In this document: positions 28,161 to 35,571 of the stretch, in pieces
How the letters are laid out: every line of letters begins with the position of its first letter
Numbering within the stretch: position 1 is the stretch's first letter
NCBI RefSeq assembly: GCF_030246905.1
Contig: NZ_CP126741.1
Span: 3,100,001 to 3,164,000 of the forward strand
Direction of reading: 5' to 3'
DNA: 64,000 nucleotides
Source of the DNA: Microbacterium sp. zg-Y818
GTDB lineage: Bacteria > Actinomycetota > Actinomycetes > Actinomycetales > Microbacteriaceae
Made by a program: the position numbers and the translations under genes
The notes under the pieces: generated by a model
Database searches by the model: none
The model's input: the letters and a program-made list of their open reading frames with translations, nothing else
Told to the model about the DNA's origin: nothing

Positions 28161-28193
28161 GTATAGAATGCAGATATTATCTATACTCTATAT
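28161..28193. promoter_or_regulatory. divergent operator region between gntR copy 1 and enoyl-CoA hydratase
   Basis: Two overlapping minus-strand matches to RTATA-N3-TATAY: GTATA-GAT-AATAT (28186-28174) and ATATA-GAG-TATAG (28193-28181). An extra half-site GTATAGA starts at 28161. The 62-bp gap must contain both divergent promoters, so the bound regulator could control both directions. Confidence 0.78.
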
Positions 28194-28210
28194 CTTCTTG
28201 GAGGAGCATC

Positions 28211-28984
28211 ATGACCGTGCACCTGACCGTCGACGAGGGCGTCGCCTGGGTCACCCTCGACCGCCCCGAGGCCCTGAACGCCCTCGACGCTCCTACTCGC
28301 GCGGAGCTGCGCACCATCTACAGACGCATCTCGGACGACAGCGAGATCCGGGTCGCCGTTCTGACGGGTGCCGGCGACAGGTCGTTCTCCACCGGCGCGG
28401 ATCTCAAGTCCGCACCGGCGAGCGCCGACAGCCTCGTCGTCCAGGAGTTCGGAGGGCGCAGCGACCACCTGCTGGCCGATTTCCCGGTGGACAAGCCGAC
28501 CATCTGCGCGATCAACGGCTACGCGCTGGGCGGCGGGCTCGAGATCGCCCTGCGTGCGGACATCCGCATCGCCTCGGCGAACGCGAGCTTCGGACTGCCG
28601 GAAGCGCGCATCGGCAGCATCCCCGGCAGCGCCGGCACGCAGCTGCTCCCCCGCGTCGTGGGCGTTCCGAACGCGATGAAGATGATCCTCACCGGTGAGC
28701 GCATCGACGCCGAGGAGGCACTGCGCATCGGCCTGGTCCAAGAGGTCGTCCCCTTCGAACGCCTGCAGGAGCGCGCCTCGGAGCTCGCCCGGGCCATCGC
28801 CGGCAACGCCCCGCTTGCGATCTCCGCCGTGAAGAAGCTCGTCACCATGTCTCAGGAGGTCCCCCTCGAAGCCGGCATCGCTGCGGAGCGCTATGCGTTC
28901 GGCCTGCTCCGCGACACCGAGGACCGTGCCGAAGGGCGCCGCGCATTCGCCGAGAAGCGCACCCCCCGTTTCGTGGGCCGCTGA
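28211..28984 (+). CDS. enoyl-CoA hydratase / crotonase family
   Basis: 257 residues, ATG 28211 after GGAGGAG. Adds water across a 2-enoyl-CoA. The crotonase features are complete: oxyanion-hole segments FSTGADLKS and NGYALGGGLE, and both catalytic glutamates (Glu111 in GGGLE, Glu131 in FGLPE, 20 apart as in rat hydratase). AGTQLLPRVVG and the C-terminal AFAEKRTPRF are normal. Expected to hydrate the CoA ester formed by the CaiB-type transferases encoded downstream. First gene of the plus-strand half of the island. Confidence 0.93.
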   Translation: MTVHLTVDEGVAWVTLDRPEALNALDAPTRAELRTIYRRISDDSEIRVAVLTGAGDRSFSTGADLKSAPASADSLVVQEFGGRSDHLLADFPVDKPTICAINGYALGGGLEIALRADIRIASANASFGLPEARIGSIPGSAGTQLLPRVVGVPNAMKMILTGERIDAEEALRIGLVQEVVPFERLQERASELARAIAGNAPLAISAVKKLVTMSQEVPLEAGIAAERYAFGLLRDTEDRAEGRRAFAEKRTPRFVGR

Positions 28985-29089
28985 CGCGCTCGATCGCGCA
29001 CTGTAGAGGCGCATCCCGCCCTCCGCGCAAGGGGCCACATCGTCGACCTATGTGGATAGAGTGAAGGCTCCCTATCGAGGAAGATGCGG

Positions 29090-29779
29090 ATGGACGGATC
29101 GATCGACCAGCCCAGCGCGGACCAGCGGCCACTCAGCAAGGCGGAATACGTCTTCCAGCGTCTGCGGAAGGAGTTGCGCGACGGCACCATCCCTCCGGGC
29201 GCGCAGATCCGCCAGACCGACGTCAGCTCGCGCTATGGCGTGAGTGCGACCCCCGTTCGGGAGGCGCTGCGTCGGCTCGAATCGGAAGGAATGGTCGACT
29301 ACTCCCCCCACCGTGGGGCGACGGTCACCGAAATGCCCACGCATGACGTGCGCGACCTGTACCTCTTCCGTGCGGAGGTCGAGGGGTTCCTCGCCCGACT
29401 GGCCAGCGAACGCGCCGACGCGGCGTCGCTGAGCGCGCTGCGCGCCACTCACGACCAGATGCGCGGACTCGTCCGCGAGGGAGCCGACGCGACCGAGCTC
29501 TCCCGGGCCAACCGCGAGTTCCACCTCGCCGTGATGCGCGCCGGGTCGCCCTACCTGGCCGACCACGTGATGCGGCCGATCTGGGAGAAGGCGATTCCGA
29601 GCTCGGCGAGCATGTGGGACAACGCCGAACGCGTGGAGCAGTTCCTGCAGGAACACGAGGCCGTGCTGGCCGCGCTGGAGGCAGGCCGCGGCGATGAAGC
29701 CGCACGCCTGATGGCCGAGCATGTCCGCGTCGCGCTGGGTGAGCGAGCGGCACGGAACAGCGACTCGTCCCCGCAGTGA
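29090..29779 (+). CDS. GntR-family regulator with FCD domain, copy 2
   Basis: 229 residues from ATG 29090 (AGGAAG six bases upstream; ATG 29084 directly abuts it and is less likely). The DNA-binding domain nearly repeats copy 1: PLSKAEYVFQRLRKELRDG and SRYGVSATPVREALRRLESE, followed by YSPHRGATV in both. The FCD domain has the same NREFHLAVMRAG and HEAVLAALEAG motifs. The almost identical recognition helix suggests both proteins bind the same RTATA-N3-TATAY operators while sensing perhaps different ligands. No clear operator lies directly upstream of this gene. Confidence 0.94.
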   Translation: MDGSIDQPSADQRPLSKAEYVFQRLRKELRDGTIPPGAQIRQTDVSSRYGVSATPVREALRRLESEGMVDYSPHRGATVTEMPTHDVRDLYLFRAEVEGFLARLASERADAASLSALRATHDQMRGLVREGADATELSRANREFHLAVMRAGSPYLADHVMRPIWEKAIPSSASMWDNAERVEQFLQEHEAVLAALEAGRGDEAARLMAEHVRVALGERAARNSDSSPQ

Positions 29780-30086
29780 CCTCCTCGCTCCCCGACAGGG
29801 GCAGCACGGCCGACGACGCCGCATCCGCCTGCGCGCTGAGCGCGTACGGCGCGGATCCGTCGCGAGGCTGACCCGACAACACTCGACGGCACCAGTGCCC
29901 CGTCCGCCCCTGATGCACCCCGCGTCATCGGCAGGCGGGGCACTGCGCGTGCCACGCCTGTGCGCCCGTCCCACCACCCACGGGCCTGGACGGCGCTGGA
30001 AGCCACGAGCCGCGGCCGCATCCTTTGCGCTTCGATTCCATTGTGTATTATATAGATTATATCGACTCAGTGAAGAGGAGCACGCG
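29780..30086 (+). other. 307-bp gap before the CoA-transferase operon
   Basis: No gene is supported. The first two thirds show nothing I can name. The last 50 bases turn AT-rich and carry the operator at 30050-30062 and GAAGAGGAG (30072-30080) upstream of the ATG at 30087. Confidence 0.6.
30050..30062. promoter_or_regulatory. operator upstream of the CoA-transferase operon
   Basis: ATATA-GAT-TATAT, a perfect RTATA-N3-TATAY palindrome, 24 bp before the ATG, where a bound repressor would block transcription or overlap its start. Confidence 0.78.
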
Positions 30087-31310
30087 ATGACCACGACCAC
30101 GCCGCCTGCGGGCGCGCTGGAAGGCCTGCGCATCCTCGACCTGGGCGGAGAGATCGCGAACTACTGCGGCCGGCTGTTCGCCCAGCTCGGGGCCGACGTC
30201 ATCCTCGTCGAACCTCCGTCGGGCTCGAGCTACCGCACCGCGCCCCCGCTGGCCGGTTCGGGCGCCAGCCTGCGCTTCGCCTATGACAACGCGGACAAGA
30301 GGTCGATCCGCATGGACGTCGCGACGAGCGGGGGGCGCTCCGCTTTCGCACGCCTCGTCGCCTCGGCCGATCTCCTGCTCGACGACAGGACGCAGCACGA
30401 CCTCGGGGCCGCGGGTTTCACCTACGACGCGCTCGGGGAGTTGTTCCCCACCCTGACGACGACGGTCATCACCCCCTTCGGGCTGAGCGGTCCGTATGCG
30501 CACTACCGGGCGACGGATGCCACGTGCATGGCGTTCGGGGGCATGCTCTGGCTGGGGGGCTACGGGGACGGTCCGCCGGTGCAGCCGGCCGGACACCAGT
30601 CGTTCCGCGCCGGAAGCCTGTTCGGCGCGGTCGCATCGATGTCCGCGCTCCTCGCGGAGGGGGACGCACGGGGCGAGCTCATCGACGTGTCGGTGCAGGA
30701 GTGCGTCTCGCTCGGCCTCGAGAACGCGATCCAGTTCTACGACCTCGAAGGGCACGTGCGACGCCGCCACGGCGGCACGCAGAAGCAGGCGGGGTTCGGC
30801 GTGTTCCCGTGCGCCGACGGATTCGTCTTCCTCATCGCCGCTGGCATCGGCGGCAACAGGTTCTGGCCGAACTTCGTCGGGTGGATGGCATCCGAAGGCG
30901 TCGCCGACGCGCAGATCCTGCAGCAGGAGCGCTGGGGAGAACGCGGCTTCGTGGAGAGCACCGAAGCGAAGGAGCTGTTCTGGACGATCTTCACCGGATA
31001 CTCCTCGCTGCACTCCAAGGATGAGCTGCTGCGCGCGGCGATCGAGTGGAACGTGCCCCTCTCCCCCGTGATGACCATGTCGGAAGTGCACCGTTCTGAG
31101 CAGCTGCGGGCGCGGGAGTTCTTCGCCCCGACGGCGATCGACGAGGCCCACGCCGACGCGCCGGGTGCCCCCTACCGACTGGACGGCACGCCCTGGCAGC
31201 ACCGACGGCCGGCCCCGCGGCCCGGCGAGCACACCGAGCAGATCCTGGCGGAGGTCGGCTTCTCCGCCTCGGCCGTCGACGATCTGCGCCGGGAGGGAGG
31301 CATCGCATGA
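30087..31310 (+). CDS. CaiB/BaiF family CoA-transferase subunit with catalytic Asp
   Basis: 407 residues. Type III CoA-transferases move CoA between acids through an aspartyl-CoA thioester. The N-terminal family start GLRILDLGGEIANYCGRLFAQLGADVILVEPP, abbreviated here by GLRILDLGGE and QLGADVILVEPP, is clear. The catalytic Asp144 lies in RATDATCMAFGG after FGLSGPYA. C-terminal PGEHTEQILAEVG is also typical. The next gene is a second, dissimilar member lacking the Asp, so the two probably form a heteromer, with this as the catalytic subunit. Likely activates the acid substrate to its CoA ester using succinyl- or acetyl-CoA (donor inferred). Confidence 0.9.
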   Translation: MTTTTPPAGALEGLRILDLGGEIANYCGRLFAQLGADVILVEPPSGSSYRTAPPLAGSGASLRFAYDNADKRSIRMDVATSGGRSAFARLVASADLLLDDRTQHDLGAAGFTYDALGELFPTLTTTVITPFGLSGPYAHYRATDATCMAFGGMLWLGGYGDGPPVQPAGHQSFRAGSLFGAVASMSALLAEGDARGELIDVSVQECVSLGLENAIQFYDLEGHVRRRHGGTQKQAGFGVFPCADGFVFLIAAGIGGNRFWPNFVGWMASEGVADAQILQQERWGERGFVESTEAKELFWTIFTGYSSLHSKDELLRAAIEWNVPLSPVMTMSEVHRSEQLRAREFFAPTAIDEAHADAPGAPYRLDGTPWQHRRPAPRPGEHTEQILAEVGFSASAVDDLRREGGIA

Positions 31311-32482
31311 GACGTCCACTGACGGGCGTGCGCGTCATCGACTTCAGCTGGGTCGGTGCCGGGTCGTACGCGACGAAGATCCTGGCCGATCTCGGCGCCG
31401 AGGTCATCAAGATCGAGAGCACGAAGAAGGTCGACGGCATCCGCCTGAGCCCGCCGTTCGCCGGCGGACAGAGCGGGGTGAACCGCAGCGGCTATTTCGC
31501 CGACCGCAACACCAGCAAACGCAGCATGCTGCTCAACCTCAAGGAGCCCGCGGCCGTCGACATCGCGCTGCGGCTGATCGCGCAGGCGGAGCTGGTCTGC
31601 AACAACTTCTCTGCCGGCGTGATGGATCGCCTGGGCCTGGGCTACGAAGCGGTGGCACAGGTCAACCCCCGCATCATCTACCTCTCCATGTCGATGAACG
31701 GCGACAGCGGACCCGAACGTCACGCCCGCGGGTACGGCGCGATGATGAGTGCCATCACGGGCCTGCACCACTTGAGCGGCATTCCCGGGCTCGCGCCCGC
31801 CGGCACCGGCACGAACTATCCGGACCACATCCCCAACCCCGGGCACGCGGCGTTCGCCATGCTGGCGGCGCTGCGCCACAGTCGGCGCACCGGCCGGGGG
31901 CAGCGGATCGACATGGCCCAGACCGAGGCCATGCTCGCCACCCTGGGCCCGGAACTGCTGGACTGGACCGTCAACGGCAACGATCGCGATCCGCTGGGCA
32001 ACAGCGGCGAAGGGCTCTACTGGCAGGACGTGCTGCCCACGGCGGGTGACGACGACTGGATCGCCATCTCCACCCCCACCTCGCGCGAGTGGGACGCGCT
32101 GCTGGCGACGCTGGGGCTTGCCGCCGGGTCCTCTCGCGAGCACGCCCTCGGCGACGTCGCGACCGCCGTCGCCGCGCGCGGCAACCGGGAACTCGCCGAG
32201 GCGCTGCAGGCGGCGGGCATCCCCGCGGCCCCCGTGCTCTCCCCGCCGGAGGTCATCGCGGATCCGCAGCTGACACACCGGGAGCACTGGCGCATCCTCG
32301 ACCACCCCGAGATGGGGCGCACCCTCTACAACGGCCAGCCGTTCCGCTTCGCCCGCCACGAGGTGCAGCCGACCAGGCCGGCGCCACTGCTCGGGCAGCA
32401 CACCGACGAGATCTGCGAACAGCTGCTGGGCCTCAGCCCGCAGGAGATCGCGGATCTGCGCACCACGGACATCCTCAGCTAA
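31307..32482 (+). CDS. CaiB/BaiF family CoA-transferase subunit without catalytic Asp
   Basis: 391 residues, overlapping the previous gene by 4 bp. Family marks are GVRVIDFSWVGAGSYATKIL, DLGAEVIKIES, the SKRSMLLNLKEP segment, LGLGYEAVAQVNPRIIYLSM and LLGQHTDEI. At the position of the catalytic aspartate the sequence reads HARGYGAMMSAITG, with no Asp. In heteromeric members such as benzylsuccinate CoA-transferase BbsEF two homologous subunits work together; the tight coupling here suggests the same. Role: structural or CoA-binding subunit, inferred. Confidence 0.88.
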   Translation: MRRPLTGVRVIDFSWVGAGSYATKILADLGAEVIKIESTKKVDGIRLSPPFAGGQSGVNRSGYFADRNTSKRSMLLNLKEPAAVDIALRLIAQAELVCNNFSAGVMDRLGLGYEAVAQVNPRIIYLSMSMNGDSGPERHARGYGAMMSAITGLHHLSGIPGLAPAGTGTNYPDHIPNPGHAAFAMLAALRHSRRTGRGQRIDMAQTEAMLATLGPELLDWTVNGNDRDPLGNSGEGLYWQDVLPTAGDDDWIAISTPTSREWDALLATLGLAAGSSREHALGDVATAVAARGNRELAEALQAAGIPAAPVLSPPEVIADPQLTHREHWRILDHPEMGRTLYNGQPFRFARHEVQPTRPAPLLGQHTDEICEQLLGLSPQEIADLRTTDILS

Positions 32483-32504
32483 GAACGAGCGGGAGAAGGA
32501 GAAC

Positions 32505-33662
32505 ATGACTCGTACGCGACGCGCGACGGCGATCATCGGCATCGGCCAGACCGACTGGAGCGGAGACTGGAGGCGAGTGCGCGCCGGCGAGAAGCCGGCG
32601 GACTCGGTCGGATACGCCGCACAGGCATTCCAGGACGCGCTGCGCGATTCCGGCATCCCCAAGGACGACATCGACGGCCTCATCGTGGGTCCGACGACGG
32701 CCTACGAGCGGATGGGCGAGGTCCTCGGCCTCAACGTCCGCTGGGGCGGTCAAGCGGATGCGGTGCAGTCGGTTCTCCAGGCGCAGATGGCCATCGAAGC
32801 CGGCTACGCCAAGGTGATCGCGCTGGTGTACGGCAACGACCAGCGCTCTGCCGGCACGCAGTACGGCGGCCCGAGCGCCATGGGCGGACAGTCGTTCCTC
32901 TCGTACGTCTACCACTCGCCCTGGGGCATGACCTCGCAGGGTGCGCTGTACGCGCTGACCCTGCGCCGCTATCAGCACGAGCGCGGGCTGTCGGAAGCGG
33001 ACATGGGGCAGGTCGCCGTCGCGCAGCGCGCGTGGGCGAGCATGAACGAGGCCGCCATCCAGCGCAAGCAGATCACGATCGACGACTACCTGCAGTCGCG
33101 GTACGTGTGCGAGCCGCTGCACGTCTTCGACTACTGCCTCGTCAACGATGGCGGTGTCGCGCTCATCATCGCCGACGCGGAGTACGCCGAGCGGATGCGG
33201 CCGGACCCGGTCTACATCCTGGGCACCGGCCGGTCGGACCTGAACACCGGCGCGACGAGCCTCGAACCGCGCCTGACCGACTACTACCTCCCGGCGCAGC
33301 AGCAGGCGGGGGCGTCGTCGTACGAGATGGCCGGCATCGGGCCGGACGACATGGACGTCATGCTCGCGTACGACAGCTTCTCGGTGCATGTGCCCCTCGC
33401 CCTCGAGGGCTACGGCTACTGCGAGGTCGGCGATGTCGCGAAGTTCCTCGCGGAGAAGGGGATCGGGCCCGGCGGCGCGCTGCCGGTGAACACCCACGGC
33501 GGTCATCTGTCGGAGTCGTACATGCAGGGCTGGAACCACCAGCTCGAGGCGGTGCGCCAACTGCGCGGCACCGCCGGGGACCGGCAGGTCCCGGGCGCGC
33601 AGACCGTTCACTACACCTCCGATGTCGCCGGCAAGTGCATGTCGGTCATCTACGGACGATAG
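32505..33662 (+). CDS. thiolase-like protein (SCP2 type) lacking the N-terminal cysteine
   Basis: 385 residues. The fold is that of SCP2/acetyl-CoA acetyltransferase-type thiolases: AIIGIGQTDWSGD, SGIPKDDIDGLIVG, the middle MAIEAGYAKVIALVYG helix, DYCLVNDGGVALIIADAE and the C-terminal NTHGGHLSESYMQGWNH. The nucleophilic Cys expected before the MAIEAG helix is absent (WGGQADAVQSV). Such proteins, paired with a DUF35 partner encoded next, include steroid aldolase Ltp2 and benzoylsuccinyl-CoA thiolase BbsB. A retro-aldol or Claisen cleavage of a CoA ester is therefore likely; the chemistry is inference. Confidence 0.86.
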   Translation: MTRTRRATAIIGIGQTDWSGDWRRVRAGEKPADSVGYAAQAFQDALRDSGIPKDDIDGLIVGPTTAYERMGEVLGLNVRWGGQADAVQSVLQAQMAIEAGYAKVIALVYGNDQRSAGTQYGGPSAMGGQSFLSYVYHSPWGMTSQGALYALTLRRYQHERGLSEADMGQVAVAQRAWASMNEAAIQRKQITIDDYLQSRYVCEPLHVFDYCLVNDGGVALIIADAEYAERMRPDPVYILGTGRSDLNTGATSLEPRLTDYYLPAQQQAGASSYEMAGIGPDDMDVMLAYDSFSVHVPLALEGYGYCEVGDVAKFLAEKGIGPGGALPVNTHGGHLSESYMQGWNHQLEAVRQLRGTAGDRQVPGAQTVHYTSDVAGKCMSVIYGR

Positions 33663-33670
33663 GAGATCCC

Positions 33671-34084
33671 ATGGATATCGCCCCCACCCCCGCACCCGTT
33701 CCCCTCGTCCACGACATCCCGTTCTGGGAATCGGTCGAGCAGCAGGACCTGAAGCTGCAGCGCTGCGCCGATTGCGGGCAGTTCCGATACCCGGCGGGCC
33801 CAATCTGCGCCCAGTGCAACTCCGAGCAGGTCACCTGGGAGCTGGTGAGCGGCAAGGGCACGATCCTCAGCTGGGTGGTGTTCCACAAGACCTACCTGCC
33901 GGCTTACCCCGCGCCCCACACGGTGATCGCCGTCCGGCTCGACGAGGGGCCGATCATCATCAGCAACCTGGAAGGCCCCGAGCCGGAGGGGTCCTGGATC
34001 GACGAGCGGGTCTCGCTGCGCTACGCCACCATGCCCGACGGCGTGGTGCTGCCGCGGTTCGAGCTGGACCGCACCGCGTCCTGA
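33671..34084 (+). CDS. DUF35 zinc-ribbon/OB-fold partner of the thiolase-like protein
   Basis: 137 residues, ATG 33671 after AGGAG, 8 bp behind the thiolase gene. The N-terminal helix PFWESVEQQDLKLQRC leads into a four-Cys zinc ribbon (CADCG ... CAQC) and an OB fold (GTILSWVVFHKTYLPAYPAP; VIAVRLDEGPIIISNLEG). DUF35 proteins bind SCP2-type thiolases and complete their acyl-CoA site, as with ChsH2-Ltp2 and BbsA-BbsB. Last gene of the plus-strand unit, followed by a strong terminator. Confidence 0.92.
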   Translation: MDIAPTPAPVPLVHDIPFWESVEQQDLKLQRCADCGQFRYPAGPICAQCNSEQVTWELVSGKGTILSWVVFHKTYLPAYPAPHTVIAVRLDEGPIIISNLEGPEPEGSWIDERVSLRYATMPDGVVLPRFELDRTAS

Positions 34085-34096
34085 CTCCGGACGGAC

Positions 34097-34140
34097 GAGA
34101 AGGGGGTGGATGCCGCACACGCGGCATCCACCCCCTTCTC
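34097..34140. terminator. bidirectional terminator, 20-bp perfect stem
   Basis: The arm 34097-34116 pairs without mismatch with 34121-34140 across a 4-base ACAC loop. It serves the plus-strand CoA-transferase operon and the convergent MmgE/PrpD genes. The stem contains GGATGCC/GGCATCC, as does the terminator at 60073. Confidence 0.95.
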
Positions 34141-34144
34141 TCAC

Positions 34145-35530
34145 TCATTCCGGAAGGGTCAGCCGCACGAGGCCCTGCGCGAGGGCGGACTCTTCGCCGA
34201 GGATCATGTCGCGCAGCGCCGCCGCACGCGTCGGGTCGAGGTAGGGCCGCACGCAGTTGTCGTACTTGGCGATGATCTTCGCGGCGGGGAGCATGTGCCC
34301 GGGCTCCCGGCCGGACGCGACGGGCGTCGTGTGCTGAAGCGTGCGCCCATCGGTGGTCCGTACGGTCACCGATGCCACGTACCTGTCGGCGACCGACGTG
34401 TCGGGGGCGTCGATGTCGGCCACGGTGGTCTTCGCGAGCATCGCGACGGCCTCGTCGGTGCGGTGCGCGCCGTCGGCGAAGTCGGTGAGCGTGACCGTCC
34501 CGCTCAGCAGCGCCCGCCCCACGGTGTACTGCACGCTGAACTTCGCATCCAGCTCGCTGCCGGGATTCGGGCGGTCCACGTGGCCTCGCCGTTTCGGGTG
34601 CAGGTGAACGAGGACATCCTCGATCTCGTCACTCGTCAGCGGCCCGAGGGCGGCGGCGGACTCGATCGCGGAATGCGTGCTTCCGCAGCAGGGGTACTGC
34701 TTGATGATGATGCCAGGGTGCACCAGCGCCCACTCGGTGCCGAGTCCTTCGAGCGCGGCGGCGATGGGCACGGCCTGCGGATCCTTGCGCTCGAACACCC
34801 GGGCGTACCCCTGCGGGTGCTCGAAGGCGTTCTCGCGACCCGACGCACCCGCCCGCGCCAGGAGCGTCGCCTGCACACCGGACGCGGCAGCCCGCCCCAC
34901 CTGCAGCGGCTTGGCGGAGGTGCCGAACGAGGCCTTGATCCCGCTCGAGAAAGCCGCCGCGAGGCTGAGGCTCGCCTGCGTGCGCTCGGCGTCGAGCCCC
35001 AGCAGACGCGCCGTGGCCGCCGCGGCGCCGAAGACCCCGATGGTGGCGCTGGGGTGCCAGCCGAGGTCGTAGTGGTCGGGGTTGAGCATCCGCCCGAGCC
35101 GCGCAGCCACTTCGACGCCCACCGCGTAGGCGTCGACCACGTCGCCGATCGGTCCGCCGAACCTCTCGGCGACCGCCAGGACGGCGGGGAAGATCACCGC
35201 CGTCGGGTGGCCTGCCATATCGCCCTGCGAGTCATCGAAGTCGAGCAGGTGGGCGCTGAAGGAGTTGACGAAGGCGGCATCCGACACCGACGCGCTGCCG
35301 CGTCGTCCGATGAGCGGTGAGCGGGCGTCCGACTCGGCCTCGTCGATGAAGGGTGCGACCTGATCGAAGTCCGGGCTCATCCGCGCCCCGATCGTCGTTC
35401 CCACCGTGTCGAGGATGGCGAGCCGCGCCACGGTGCGCACCGCGTCGGGGATCACCAGATCATCCGACGCGATCCATCGGGCGAGTCTCGTGAACAGAGG
35501 GGCGTCGGTGGGCGTAGCCGCGGCGTGCAT
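34145..35530 (-). CDS. MmgE/PrpD family protein 2
   Basis: 461 residues from ATG 35530 with AAAGGAG upstream. The pattern is that of the family: RLAILDTVGTTIGAR, SFSAHLLDFDDSQG with the conserved acidic/His region, the TAVIFPAVLAVAE and GWHPSATIGVFGAAAATARLL helices, and IIIKQYPCCGSTHSAIES where methylcitrate dehydratases carry K-x-Y-P-C-C. That motif is absent from paralogue 1, so paralogues 2 and 3 are closer to each other. Acts probably on a di- or tricarboxylate as dehydratase or isomerase. Shares a unit with the next gene, 41 bp away. Confidence 0.88.
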   Translation of the reverse strand: MHAAATPTDAPLFTRLARWIASDDLVIPDAVRTVARLAILDTVGTTIGARMSPDFDQVAPFIDEAESDARSPLIGRRGSASVSDAAFVNSFSAHLLDFDDSQGDMAGHPTAVIFPAVLAVAERFGGPIGDVVDAYAVGVEVAARLGRMLNPDHYDLGWHPSATIGVFGAAAATARLLGLDAERTQASLSLAAAFSSGIKASFGTSAKPLQVGRAAASGVQATLLARAGASGRENAFEHPQGYARVFERKDPQAVPIAAALEGLGTEWALVHPGIIIKQYPCCGSTHSAIESAAALGPLTSDEIEDVLVHLHPKRRGHVDRPNPGSELDAKFSVQYTVGRALLSGTVTLTDFADGAHRTDEAVAMLAKTTVADIDAPDTSVADRYVASVTVRTTDGRTLQHTTPVASGREPGHMLPAAKIIAKYDNCVRPYLDPTRAAALRDMILGEESALAQGLVRLTLPE

Positions 35531-35571
35531 GGTCTCCTTTCGCGACGGCGATGCCGCCGTGGTGTCTCGGC

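Noticed and set aside
28211..28984. Loss of a catalytic Glu in the enoyl-CoA hydratase
   Set aside because: A first look at NAMKMILTG suggested a missing Glu, but the true pair is GGGLE (111) and FGLPE (131), 20 residues apart as in active hydratases.
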